A DNA stretch of 41,307 nt from Bacteroidota bacterium (GTDB taxonomy: Bacteria; Bacteroidota; Bacteroidia; Chitinophagales; Chitinophagaceae): positions 1 through 41,307 of the forward strand of contig JAEZCV010000080.1 in the NCBI GenBank assembly GCA_023429985.1, given 5' to 3'. The translations under genes were made by a program, and so were the position numbers. The notes beneath the pieces were generated by a model. It worked only from the letters and a program-made list of their open reading frames with translations, had not been told where the DNA came from and ran no database searches. This document shows positions 8,815-16,662 of this stretch, piece after piece. Position 1 is the first letter of the stretch; every line of letters begins with the position of its first letter.

Positions 8815-10266
8815 ATGAAAATTGCAGTTGCGAAAGGAGATGGGATAGGTCCGGAGATTATGGATGCGGTACTGAAGATCTTTGATGCGAATAAACTCGA
8901 CCTCCAGTACGAATTTGTGGAAATGGGAAAATGGGTGTTCGATAAGGGGTTTTCGAATGGGATGACCCCAGAAGCGCAGGCCACTATTGAAAAACTGGGC
9001 ATCCTCTTTAAAGGTCCCATGGAAACACCAAAAGGGAAAGGCGTAAAAAGTGTGAATGTAACAGCGCGCAAAACATGGAATACCTATGCTAACAACAGGG
9101 TTTTCAAATCATTACATGGTGTTGATACGGTTTTCAGCAAAGCCGGAATTCCAATTGATGTTACTATTGTCAGGGAAAATATAGAAGATACCTACGGTGG
9201 AATCGAGCATATGCTTACCCACGATGTAGCCCTCAGCCGCAGGTTCATCACCCGCCAGGGCAGCATGCAGGTAATTCGTTATGCTTTTGAAATGGCCAGG
9301 CAAAAAAATGCAAAACGCATTACCTGCGGCCATAAAGCCAACATCATGAAGCTTACCGACGGGCTTTTCCTTGAATGTTTCTATGAAGTGGCAAAAGAAT
9401 ATCCCGAACTGAAAGCAGACGATAAGATCGTGGATGACCTGGCCATGCAACTAGTTGTAAGACCCGACCAGTTTGATGTGGTGGTGATGACCAACCTTCA
9501 GGGTGATATCATATCTGATCTTTGCGCCGGCCTGGTTGGCGGACTGGGTTTTGCTCCTTCCGCGAACATTGGCGACCATATTTCCATTTTTGAGGCTGTA
9601 CATGGAACAGCACCGGACATACAGGGTAAGAACATTGCCAACCCAACGGCTTTGTTGTTAAGCGGATTAGCCATGCTACGTCACCTTGGCTTTATGGAAA
9701 ATGCAGCTATTATTGAAAATGCACTTCTTTATACACTTGAGCAGGGCGTAAGAACCGGCGATTTTGGCGATCGCAGCAAACCTGCCTCCAACACTACCGA
9801 ATTTGCAGAAGCAATCATCGCCAATTTTGGAAAATCGCCACAAATGGGGGCCCGCAATGCCGGACTAAACAAACCTATTACACCTGCTGTATGCCTTTTA
9901 GATAAAAACCCAATGATGGTTTCAAAGGAAATGGAGGAAGAAGAAATTGTAGGCGTTGACATGTTCATTGAAAGTTCGGAACAACCCAACCTGGTAGCCG
10001 ATAAATGCCTTAAACTTACTGGCGACCTGTTTAACCTGGTTACTATTAGCAACCGCGGTACACAGGTGTGGCCCAAAGGATCGGTTTACACCAATCTTGT
10101 TAACCAGTATTGCTGCCGTTTTGAAAGCACAGGAGGTGGTGCCGTTACCCAAACCGATATTATTGAACTTTACAAAAGATTGTCGGCCGACTTTAAAATT
10201 TGCTCTACGGAGCTGTTGAACGAATGGAATGGAAAGAAAGCTTACAGCCTGGCGCAGGGACAATAA
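8815..10266 (+). CDS. icd: Isocitrate dehydrogenase (long alpha-proteobacterial/Thermus-like type)
   Basis: This enzyme oxidises isocitrate to 2-oxoglutarate and CO2 in the TCA cycle. The 483 residues show the isocitrate/isopropylmalate dehydrogenase fold: KGDGIGPEI (7-15), NVTARK (81-86), NLQGDIISDL (227-236), GFAPSANIG (245-253) and HGTAPDI (263-269). About 140 extra C-terminal residues (from about 345) mark the long subfamily. The cofactor-selecting position is Asp268-Ile269, where E. coli NADP+-IDH has Lys-Tyr. Acid there goes with NAD+ preference in related enzymes, so an NADP label should be treated with care. It is followed by a long inverted repeat at 10281-10333. Confidence 0.92.
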   Translation: MKIAVAKGDGIGPEIMDAVLKIFDANKLDLQYEFVEMGKWVFDKGFSNGMTPEAQATIEKLGILFKGPMETPKGKGVKSVNVTARKTWNTYANNRVFKSLHGVDTVFSKAGIPIDVTIVRENIEDTYGGIEHMLTHDVALSRRFITRQGSMQVIRYAFEMARQKNAKRITCGHKANIMKLTDGLFLECFYEVAKEYPELKADDKIVDDLAMQLVVRPDQFDVVVMTNLQGDIISDLCAGLVGGLGFAPSANIGDHISIFEAVHGTAPDIQGKNIANPTALLLSGLAMLRHLGFMENAAIIENALLYTLEQGVRTGDFGDRSKPASNTTEFAEAIIANFGKSPQMGARNAGLNKPITPAVCLLDKNPMMVSKEMEEEEIVGVDMFIESSEQPNLVADKCLKLTGDLFNLVTISNRGTQVWPKGSVYTNLVNQYCCRFESTGGGAVTQTDIIELYKRLSADFKICSTELLNEWNGKKAYSLAQGQ

Positions 10267-10280
10267 TTAGCTAATTTGTT

Positions 10281-10333
10281 AATTGGGAAATTGGAAAATG
10301 AGGGTCAACCTCAAATTTTCCAATTTCCCAATT
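10281..10333. terminator. Long inverted repeat, probable bidirectional terminator
   Basis: Arms of 23 and 25 bases (10281-10303 and 10309-10333) pair perfectly apart from a 2-base bulge, with a 5-base loop. The stem is AT-rich (AATTGGGAAATTGG core). It sits between the convergent genes icd (stop at 10266) and yciH (stop from 10335). The right flank continues as tandem TTTTCAAA units into the yciH stop codon. A bidirectional terminator or a copy of a dispersed repeat both fit. Confidence 0.6.
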
Positions 10334-10334
10334 T

Positions 10335-10676
10335 TCAAATTTTCAAATTCTTAAATCCTTCTTTCTCCAAAAACACCTTCATCTTCTCCCTCTGGTCGCC
10401 CTGGATAATGATCTCTCCATCCTTAACCGATCCACCCGTACCACAAAAATTTTTCAATTTCTTACCTAAAGCCTGGAGGTCTTCATCGGTACCAATAAAT
10501 CCAAGTACAAGTGTAACCGCTTTGCCACCCCTGTTCCTGGTTTCATATTTTATTTGAAGTTTTTGTTGGGAATGCGGTAGTGTTTCCTGAATTTCTTCCG
10601 GTTCCTCATTAAAACGAAATGAAGGATCGGTGCTGAAAACGAAACCATTCTTATCGGGTTTGTTCTTTTTTGACAT
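10335..10676 (-). CDS. yciH: SUI1/eIF1-like translation factor (YciH family)
   Basis: YciH proteins are bacterial relatives of eukaryotic initiation factor eIF1 and bind the small ribosomal subunit; their role in bacteria is minor or stress-related. The 113 residues hold a SUI1 domain from about 40 to 110, with TRNRGGKAVT (46-55), a GT-GGSVKDGEI segment and IQGDQREK near the C-terminus. The N-terminal 38 residues are polar and probably disordered. It starts 10 bases after the nadC stop, so the two form a small operon. Its stop codon lies in tandem TTTTCAAA units next to the inverted repeat that probably ends transcription. Confidence 0.92.
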   Translation of the reverse strand: MSKKNKPDKNGFVFSTDPSFRFNEEPEEIQETLPHSQQKLQIKYETRNRGGKAVTLVLGFIGTDEDLQALGKKLKNFCGTGGSVKDGEIIIQGDQREKMKVFLEKEGFKNLKI

Positions 10677-10686
10677 GGATGAAATT

Positions 10687-11547
10687 TTAAATGATCACTG
10701 CCTTCAGGCTAAGGTCTAAACTGCGGGCCTGGTGAATTAAACCACCTATGCTTACATAATCAACACCAGTGGCAGCATAAGCTTCAATGGTATTGAAATT
10801 AATTCCACCGCTGGCCTCCGTTTCAAATTCCTTGTTGATGATGTTTAATGCTTCAGCAACTTTTTCGGGAGAAAAATTATCAAGCATTATGCGATGGATC
10901 TTTCCTTTTCCAACTGCCACTGCTTTTCTTACATCCTCAATACTTCTTGTTTCCACTTCAATTTTCAAATGCGGTTGAAATGTTTTTACATAATGATCGG
11001 CTCTTTCAATTGCCTTTTCAATACCGCCGGAATAATCAATATGATTGTCTTTAAGCATGATCATATCATACAAGCCAAAGCGATGATTGATTCCACCTCC
11101 AATTCGAACGGCTTCTTTTTCAAGCAGCCGGAAATTGGGCGTGGTCTTTCTTGTATCGAGCAGGCGTGTGGAATAGCCTTCCAGTTTTTTTGAATATTGA
11201 TGTGTGAGTGTTGCAATGCCACTCATTCGCTGCATGATGTTTAAAACAAGACGTTCCAGTTTCAGTATGGTATGAACATAGGCTTCCACTTCAAAACCAA
11301 GGTCACCAAACTTCATAACCTCACCATCCTTCATAAATTTTCGAAAAACACAGGAAGGTTCAAAATGCTGAAATATCTTTTCGGCTGCATCAATTCCTGC
11401 AAGAATACCATCTTCCTTAATTTTCAAAACTGCCTTTCCTTTTACATCGGAAGGGATACAGGAAAGTGTGGAGTGATCTCCTTCACCAACATCTTCATTC
11501 AAAGCCAACTCAGCCAGCCGGATAAGCCTTGCATCAAAATCATTCAT
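10687..11547 (-). CDS. nadC: Nicotinate-nucleotide pyrophosphorylase, carboxylating (NadC)
   Basis: NadC (quinolinate phosphoribosyltransferase) converts quinolinate and PRPP to nicotinate mononucleotide in de novo NAD synthesis. The 286 residues show DTRKTTP (131-137), GGGINHRFGL (150-159), KDNH (166-169) and a C-terminal phosphate-binding ASGGI and SIGGL, all standard. nadA and nadB are not nearby; nadE is about 3.5 kb away on the same strand. The start ATG (11545-11547) lies only four bases after a perfect TAnnTTTG box at 11552-11559, which would make the transcript nearly leaderless. The upstream DUF4783 gene is separated by a terminator. Confidence 0.96.
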   Translation of the reverse strand: MNDFDARLIRLAELALNEDVGEGDHSTLSCIPSDVKGKAVLKIKEDGILAGIDAAEKIFQHFEPSCVFRKFMKDGEVMKFGDLGFEVEAYVHTILKLERLVLNIMQRMSGIATLTHQYSKKLEGYSTRLLDTRKTTPNFRLLEKEAVRIGGGINHRFGLYDMIMLKDNHIDYSGGIEKAIERADHYVKTFQPHLKIEVETRSIEDVRKAVAVGKGKIHRIMLDNFSPEKVAEALNIINKEFETEASGGINFNTIEAYAATGVDYVSIGGLIHQARSLDLSLKAVII

Positions 11548-11551
11548 AAAG

Positions 11552-11559
11552 CAAAAATA
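11552..11559 (-). promoter_or_regulatory. Candidate nadC -7 promoter box
   Basis: TATTTTTG on the minus strand fits the Bacteroidota -7 consensus TAnnTTTG. It lies between the DUF4783 terminator and the nadC start, so nadC needs a promoter about here. No clear -33 TTTG is seen at the normal spacing, and the box is unusually close to the ATG. Confidence 0.4.
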
Positions 11560-11577
11560 TGGAAGGAGAAGATGGAA

Positions 11578-11600
11578 TAAAAAACCCCGGATTTCCGGGG
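11578..11600 (-). terminator. Rho-independent terminator of the DUF4783 gene
   Basis: Read on the minus strand, a 6-bp GC stem CCCCGG/CCGGGG (11600-11595 and 11590-11585) with a 4-base loop is followed by a T-rich run (11584-11578). It begins 7 bases after the DUF4783 stop. Confidence 0.88.
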
Positions 11601-11607
11601 GTATGAT

Positions 11608-11994
11608 TTAAGAGGCCTGGAACCTGATTTCCTTAACCAGTTGCCGACCATTCTTTGTTTTCATGAATACCGTTGTTCTGTAATTACCTGAGCGTGTTTG
11701 CAAGGTGCCAATACAAAACTGGCTTCCTTTATTATCGCCTTTATGCGTTACCACAAAATTCTTTACACCGTTAGTGGTAAAGAAATCCTGTAAGATCACA
11801 ATTGCCTGCGCACGGCTGTAACTGTTACTTTTATCCGGTAATGAAATTTCAATATTATCATCTACGTATTTGGCGAGTTCTGTTGCATTTCCTGTTCTCA
11901 AAGAATTGATCACATCATCAAGTCCCGACATGGATTTCACTGCAAAGGCAGAAAATAACATGAAGGCGGCTAAAAGGGTAAAAATCTGTTTCAT
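11608..11994 (-). CDS. DUF4783 family exported protein
   Basis: This is a 128-residue protein with a signal peptide (MKQIFTLLAAFMLFSAFA, 1-18). The mature part resembles the NTF2-like DUF4783 family of Bacteroidota: an early GLDDVINSLRTGNATELAKY helix segment, then beta strands ending in VKEIRFQ. I start it at the ATG at 11992-11994, because the signal peptide begins there. An in-frame ATG at 12039 would add 15 residues ahead of it. It has its own terminator. No catalytic residues are evident and the function is unknown; the NTF2-like fold suggests small-ligand or protein binding in the periplasm. Confidence 0.8.
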   Translation of the reverse strand: MKQIFTLLAAFMLFSAFAVKSMSGLDDVINSLRTGNATELAKYVDDNIEISLPDKSNSYSRAQAIVILQDFFTTNGVKNFVVTHKGDNKGSQFCIGTLQTRSGNYRTTVFMKTKNGRQLVKEIRFQAS

Positions 11995-12094
11995 AAAACT
12001 GAACCTGGTTCGTGCCTGCATGAGCGAATTGTGTGCCATAAGCTTGGTGGTTGGCTGATTAAAGAACTAAATTAAACAAAACATTACGTTTTTA

Positions 12095-12102
12095 TAGCTT
12101 TG
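12095..12102 (+). promoter_or_regulatory. Candidate gpmI -7 promoter box
   Basis: TAGCTTTG matches TAnnTTTG exactly and lies 23 bases before the gpmI ATG, giving a short leader. No clear -33 TTTG is seen. Confidence 0.55.
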
Positions 12103-12125
12103 CACACTTTACCTAATTTTAAAGA

Positions 12126-13652
12126 ATGCCTGAAAAGAAGATAATCCTGGTAATTATGGATGGCTGGGGACTGGGCCAGATACCGGCTGCAGATGCAATT
12201 CAACACGCTAACACTCCCTTTGTAAGCAGTTTATACGGAAAATTTCCCAACACAACTTTAACAACCTGCGGTGAAGCTGTAGGACTTCCCGATGGACAAA
12301 TGGGTAATTCGGAAGTTGGACATCTGAACCTGGGAGCCGGCAGAATTGTATACCAGGAACTTCAAAGGATTAATGTTGCCATCAGGGAAGGGTTTCTGGC
12401 AACCAATGAAAAATTGCTAAACACCATTCAATATGCTAAAACACATAACAGGCCTTTACATCTTTTAGGTTTGGTTAGCAATGGTGGCGTTCATTCGCAT
12501 ATTAATCACCTGAAAGCAATTCTTGATATTTGTGCAGCACATGGATTGAGTAATGTTTTTGTTCATGCTTTTACCGATGGCCGCGATTGTGATCCGAGAA
12601 GTGGTTTGCTTTTTCTTGATGAATTACAAAACCACATGAAAACAAGTGTAGGGCAGATCGCAACCCTCAGCGGCCGCTATTATGCTATGGACAGGGATAA
12701 CAGGTGGGAAAGAATTCAATTAGCTTATGATGCCATGGTGAAAGGCGAAGGCATCCACATTAAAAATTCACTTGAGTACATTCGTGAATCTTATGTGCAG
12801 GGTGTAACAGATGAATTTCTTTTACCTGCAGTTATTACAAATGAAGAGGGACATCCCCTTGTAAATATTAATGAAGGTGATGCAGCACTTTGTTTCAATT
12901 TTCGTACAGACAGGTGCCGGGAAATTACAAAGGCATTAACACAGGTGGACTTCCCGCAATACCAGATGCATAAAATGCATTTGAATTATACAACCATGAC
13001 GGAATATGATGCAACCTATGAAAATGTTAATGTGATTTTTGAAACGGATAATTTGAACAATACCATGGGCGAGGTTTTGGAAAAGAATGGGCTTCGCCAG
13101 ATAAGGATAGCAGAAACTGAAAAATACCCCCACGTAACATTTTTCTTCAGTGGTGGCAGGGAAAAAACTTTTGAAGGCGAACAAAGGATCATGGCACCTT
13201 CACCAAAAGTTGCCACTTATGATCTGAAACCTGAAATGAGCGCTTACGAAATTACAGCGGCCATTATTCCCGAGATCAATAAAAAACAGGCAGATTTTAT
13301 TTGCCTTAATTATGCCAATGCCGATATGGTGGGACATACAGGAATCTGGCCTGCTGCCATCAAAGCAGTTGAAACTGTTGACAACTGCGTGCAACAGGTG
13401 GTAACAGCTGCTCTTGAAAACAATTACACTGTTTTTCTTACCGCAGATCATGGCAATGCCGATTTTATGATCAACAGCGACGGATCGCCCAATACAGCGC
13501 ATACCCTGAACCCGGTGCCATTATTTATTATAGATAATAACTTCAAAGGGCATGTAAGGAAGGGAAAACTGGGCGACCTTGCCCCTACCATGCTATATAT
13601 GATGGGAATAGAAATTCCGGCGGAAATGACCGGAAATATTTTGATTGATTAA
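12126..13652 (+). CDS. gpmI: 2,3-bisphosphoglycerate-independent phosphoglycerate mutase
   Basis: GpmI interconverts 3- and 2-phosphoglycerate in glycolysis using two Mn2+ ions and a phosphoserine. The 508 residues match the family length. The metal ligand Asp12 lies in IMDGWG, the catalytic Ser62 in GNSEVGHLNLGAGR (60-73), and a second metal site in TADHGNAD (Asp441, His442). FTDGRDCDPRSG marks the substrate-binding domain. The ATG is followed by the typical KKIILVIMDGWG opening. A perfect TAnnTTTG box lies just upstream. The TonB-dependent receptor starts nine bases after its stop and may be co-transcribed. Confidence 0.97.
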   Translation: MPEKKIILVIMDGWGLGQIPAADAIQHANTPFVSSLYGKFPNTTLTTCGEAVGLPDGQMGNSEVGHLNLGAGRIVYQELQRINVAIREGFLATNEKLLNTIQYAKTHNRPLHLLGLVSNGGVHSHINHLKAILDICAAHGLSNVFVHAFTDGRDCDPRSGLLFLDELQNHMKTSVGQIATLSGRYYAMDRDNRWERIQLAYDAMVKGEGIHIKNSLEYIRESYVQGVTDEFLLPAVITNEEGHPLVNINEGDAALCFNFRTDRCREITKALTQVDFPQYQMHKMHLNYTTMTEYDATYENVNVIFETDNLNNTMGEVLEKNGLRQIRIAETEKYPHVTFFFSGGREKTFEGEQRIMAPSPKVATYDLKPEMSAYEITAAIIPEINKKQADFICLNYANADMVGHTGIWPAAIKAVETVDNCVQQVVTAALENNYTVFLTADHGNADFMINSDGSPNTAHTLNPVPLFIIDNNFKGHVRKGKLGDLAPTMLYMMGIEIPAEMTGNILID

Positions 13653-13661
13653 CACCTTTGA

Positions 13662-15857
13662 ATGAAACACTGGATTTATTTTACAATATTTTTTCTTGCT
13701 TCAACAGAACTAACGGCACAGGATACACTAAAGAACGATAATCTTGACGAGGTCCTTATTTACTCAAATAAGTTTGCGGAAAGAAGGAAAAACCTGGTGC
13801 AGAAAATTGAAGTGGTTACTGCAAAAACAATTGCATTCCTTAACACCCAAAACACAGGCGACCTGCTGATGCAGTCGGGAAATGTATTTGTTCAGAAAAG
13901 CCAGCAGGGTGGCAGCAGTCCTGTAATACGTGGATTTGAAGCCAGCAGGGTTTTGCTGGTAATTGATGGCATAAGAATGAACAACGCTATTTACAGGTCG
14001 GGGCATTTACAGAATGTAATTACCGTTGACCAGAATATGCTGGAGCGTATTGAAATATTATATGGTCCATCGTCAACTATTTATGGAAGCGATGCATTAG
14101 GGGGAGTTGTTCATTTAAGAACAAAAGCGCCGCGGCTTTCTGTTGATGGAAAATCAGCCATATCCGGATCGGCATTTACCCGGTATAGTTCTGCCAATAA
14201 TGAAAAAACTTTTCATGCAGACCTGAACATCGGCGGCAAAAAATTTGCCTGGCTGCAATCTTACAACTTCAGCGATTTTTCTGATCTAAGAATCGGCGAT
14301 AATGATCATCCCGACTACCCCGGCTTTGGAAGAAGAAATGAATACGTTACCAGGATCAATGGAATGGATTCAATTGTTAAGAATAAAGATAACAGGATAC
14401 AAAAATTTTCGGGCTATACACAATGGGACATGATGCAGAAATTTCTTTTTGCGCCATCCGAAAAAAGCAGTCATCTTTTGAATCTTCAATACTCAGGATC
14501 ATCTGATATTCCCCGGTACGACAGGCTGCAGGATGTAAGAAATGGAGCATTAAGATTTGCTGAATGGTATTATGGTCCGCAAAACAGGTTGCTGGCAGCA
14601 TATGAATTTAACAGAACAAAACTTTGGTGGTTCAACGAATTCAGAACGATACTGAGTTATCAGCATGTTAAGGAAAGTCGCCACCAGCGCAGTTACAGAT
14701 CCGATCTTCTGGAAAACAGGAAGGAAGCTGTGGATGTTGCAGGAATAACCATTGACGGAAGAAAACTATGGAGTAAGCATGAATTAACGGTTGGCGTGGA
14801 TGCACAATTCAATTTTGTAAATTCTAAAGCACATGCTGCGAACATTCAAAACGGTTCCATATCCAAACTGGATTCACGCTATCCGAATGGCGCTAATAAA
14901 ATGATACTGGCAGGTGTATATGGGCAACATGTTTTTAAGTTCGGAAATGGAAAATTTGTATTGAATGATGGCTTGCGATTACAACTAACAAGTTTGCGTT
15001 CAACCATTGCAGATAATTCTTTTTTTAATTTTCCGTTTACCGAAATGGAGCAGGAGAACATGGCACTAACCGGTAACATCGGACTGGTTTATATGCCAAC
15101 TCTAAACTGGAGGTTCACAACAGGATTGTCTACAGGTTTTCGCTCTCCCAATATTGACGACCTGGGAAAGATCTTTGAATCTAATTCTGCATCGGCACAG
15201 CTTATACTTCCCAACCCCAACATTAAACCGGAATATACCTATAACGCGGATTTAAATGTTGCATACAGGCAACCAACATTCAGTCTGGAGGCAGGTGTAT
15301 TCCTAACAAGATTTCAAAATGCTATAGCACTTGCTCCTTTTAGTTATAATGGTGAAGATTCGGTGATGTTCAATGGAGCTATGAGTGCTGTATTTGCGAA
15401 TCAGAATATAAATAAGGGAAGTTTGTGGGGCATGCATGCAGGATTTGACATGAAGCTCAGTACCTATATAAATCTTGCGGGGAATATCAATTATACGCAT
15501 GGGAGACTGGAACCTGCATCAAAAGAAAAAATTCCTATGGACCATATTCCACCTGTATTTGGCAAAGCCTCGCTGAAATATATAAATAAAGGCCTGAACC
15601 TCGACCTCTACACCATTTTCAATGGCTGGAAAAGAATAGATGATTATAATCCCAGCGGTGAGGATAATGCCCAATATGCCACGGCAGGTGGCACGCCATC
15701 ATGGTTTACAATTAATTTTAAAGCGGGCTATCAGCTGCAGAATTGGACCCTTCAGGCAGGAATGGAAAATATTCTTGACCGTAATTACAGGGTTTTTGCT
15801 TCCGGGTTTTCTTCAGCCGGAAGGAATGTTATTCTGGCACTGAGGTACCAGCTGTAG
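13662..15857 (+). CDS. TonB-dependent outer-membrane receptor
   Basis: This is a 731-residue receptor with a signal peptide (1-19, cleaved after TELTA), a TonB-box-like DEVLIYS (about 29-35), a plug domain (about 45-155, with PVIRGFEASRVLLVIDGIRMN) and a C-terminal 22-strand barrel. GPSSTIYGSDALGGVV is the classic end-of-plug motif. It lacks the N-terminal carboxypeptidase-like domain of SusC proteins and no SusD gene follows. It therefore looks like a siderophore, heme or vitamin receptor rather than a glycan importer; the substrate cannot be told. It follows gpmI by nine bases. No FecI-style STN signalling domain is present, although an ECF sigma gene starts 204 bases downstream. Confidence 0.92.
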   Translation: MKHWIYFTIFFLASTELTAQDTLKNDNLDEVLIYSNKFAERRKNLVQKIEVVTAKTIAFLNTQNTGDLLMQSGNVFVQKSQQGGSSPVIRGFEASRVLLVIDGIRMNNAIYRSGHLQNVITVDQNMLERIEILYGPSSTIYGSDALGGVVHLRTKAPRLSVDGKSAISGSAFTRYSSANNEKTFHADLNIGGKKFAWLQSYNFSDFSDLRIGDNDHPDYPGFGRRNEYVTRINGMDSIVKNKDNRIQKFSGYTQWDMMQKFLFAPSEKSSHLLNLQYSGSSDIPRYDRLQDVRNGALRFAEWYYGPQNRLLAAYEFNRTKLWWFNEFRTILSYQHVKESRHQRSYRSDLLENRKEAVDVAGITIDGRKLWSKHELTVGVDAQFNFVNSKAHAANIQNGSISKLDSRYPNGANKMILAGVYGQHVFKFGNGKFVLNDGLRLQLTSLRSTIADNSFFNFPFTEMEQENMALTGNIGLVYMPTLNWRFTTGLSTGFRSPNIDDLGKIFESNSASAQLILPNPNIKPEYTYNADLNVAYRQPTFSLEAGVFLTRFQNAIALAPFSYNGEDSVMFNGAMSAVFANQNINKGSLWGMHAGFDMKLSTYINLAGNINYTHGRLEPASKEKIPMDHIPPVFGKASLKYINKGLNLDLYTIFNGWKRIDDYNPSGEDNAQYATAGGTPSWFTINFKAGYQLQNWTLQAGMENILDRNYRVFASGFSSAGRNVILALRYQL

Positions 15858-15880
15858 TAGTTGAAAGTTGATGAACTGCA

Positions 15881-15946
15881 GTTCAACCACTATTCAACCA
15901 CCATTCAACCACCATTCAACAACCATTCAACCACCGTTCAACCAAG
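15881..15946. repeat. Six tandem 11-bp repeats (ATTCAACCACC)
   Basis: Six consecutive 11-base units with consensus ATTCAACCACC start at 15881, 15892, 15903, 15914, 15925 and 15936. Units 2, 3 and 5 are identical; the others differ at one to three positions. A 14-base perfect palindrome TGAACTGCAGTTCA (15872-15885) overlaps the first unit. The array fills most of the gap between the receptor gene and the ECF sigma gene. The remaining bases (15947-16061) show no gene and no consensus promoter box. Confidence 0.9.
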
Positions 15947-16061
15947 AACCAACCCCTCTTCCGCCCCCAATTTTCATGTCATAGCTATGTATTTTCCCCT
16001 TCGGAGCAGCATTTGAGTTAAAAATTTGTCTTAATTTACAGGCAACCCCCCAAGCTAAAAT

Positions 16062-16637
16062 ATGACAGAGGAAGCCCTTTTACAAGGATGTGTAAATAAC
16101 AACGCTGCGGCACAAAAAGCACTTTATGAAAAATTCAGTGCTAAAATGCTGGTAGTTTGTTACCGCTATGCTCATCATAGGGAAGATGCCGAGGATATGC
16201 TGCAGGAAGCATTTATCAAGATCTTTTCGCAGATACATACTTTCGAAAGCCGTGGTGCTTTGGAAGGCTGGATCAGGAGGATTGTGGTGCATACCTGCAT
16301 AAATATCCTGAAGAAAAACAAGCGTTTCAATGAGAGCGTAGATATCATATATGCTAATGGGTTACAGGTTAGAGAAGAATCCATACCATCCATCATTCAG
16401 GCTAAAGAAGTAGTTGAATGTATCAGGATGTTACCTATCGGATACCGGACGGTTTTAAACCTATATGCAATTGAAGGTTTCTCGCACAAGGAAATCGCTT
16501 CCATGCTCGACATTGAAGAAAGCACCAGCCGAAGCCAGTATACCAGGGCAAAGGCCATGCTGGAAGATGTGCTGGTAAAGAAAAGGATTTTGTATAAACC
16601 AAAAACGCAGCATTATATAACTGCTACCGGAAGATGA
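16062..16637 (+). CDS. ECF-type RNA polymerase sigma factor
   Basis: This 191-residue protein has sigma-70 region 2 (about 20-87, with HREDAEDMLQEAFIKIF at 39-55) and region 4 (about 115-170, helix-turn-helix GFSHKEIASMLDIEESTSRSQYTRAK). There is no region 1.1 or 3, which defines the extracytoplasmic-function group. Such factors are normally held by an anti-sigma factor and released by an envelope signal. The next gene, 25 bases away, encodes a protein with a short cytoplasmic tail and a membrane helix, which is a natural candidate. An 11-bp repeat array lies upstream. Similar sigma factors in Bacteroidota include SigP, which acts with PorXY on T9SS genes, but I cannot establish orthology. 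Confidence 0.94.
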   Translation: MTEEALLQGCVNNNAAAQKALYEKFSAKMLVVCYRYAHHREDAEDMLQEAFIKIFSQIHTFESRGALEGWIRRIVVHTCINILKKNKRFNESVDIIYANGLQVREESIPSIIQAKEVVECIRMLPIGYRTVLNLYAIEGFSHKEIASMLDIEESTSRSQYTRAKAMLEDVLVKKRILYKPKTQHYITATGR

Positions 16638-16662
16638 TGCTGGTCCGTAAACCGTGATTGTT

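Noticed and set aside
15881..15946. CRISPR array
   Set aside because: Units are 11 bases with no spacers and no cas genes nearby; these are simple tandem repeats.
13662..16637. FecIR-type relay between the TonB receptor and the ECF sigma factor
   Set aside because: The receptor lacks the N-terminal STN signalling domain and no FecR-like gene is present.
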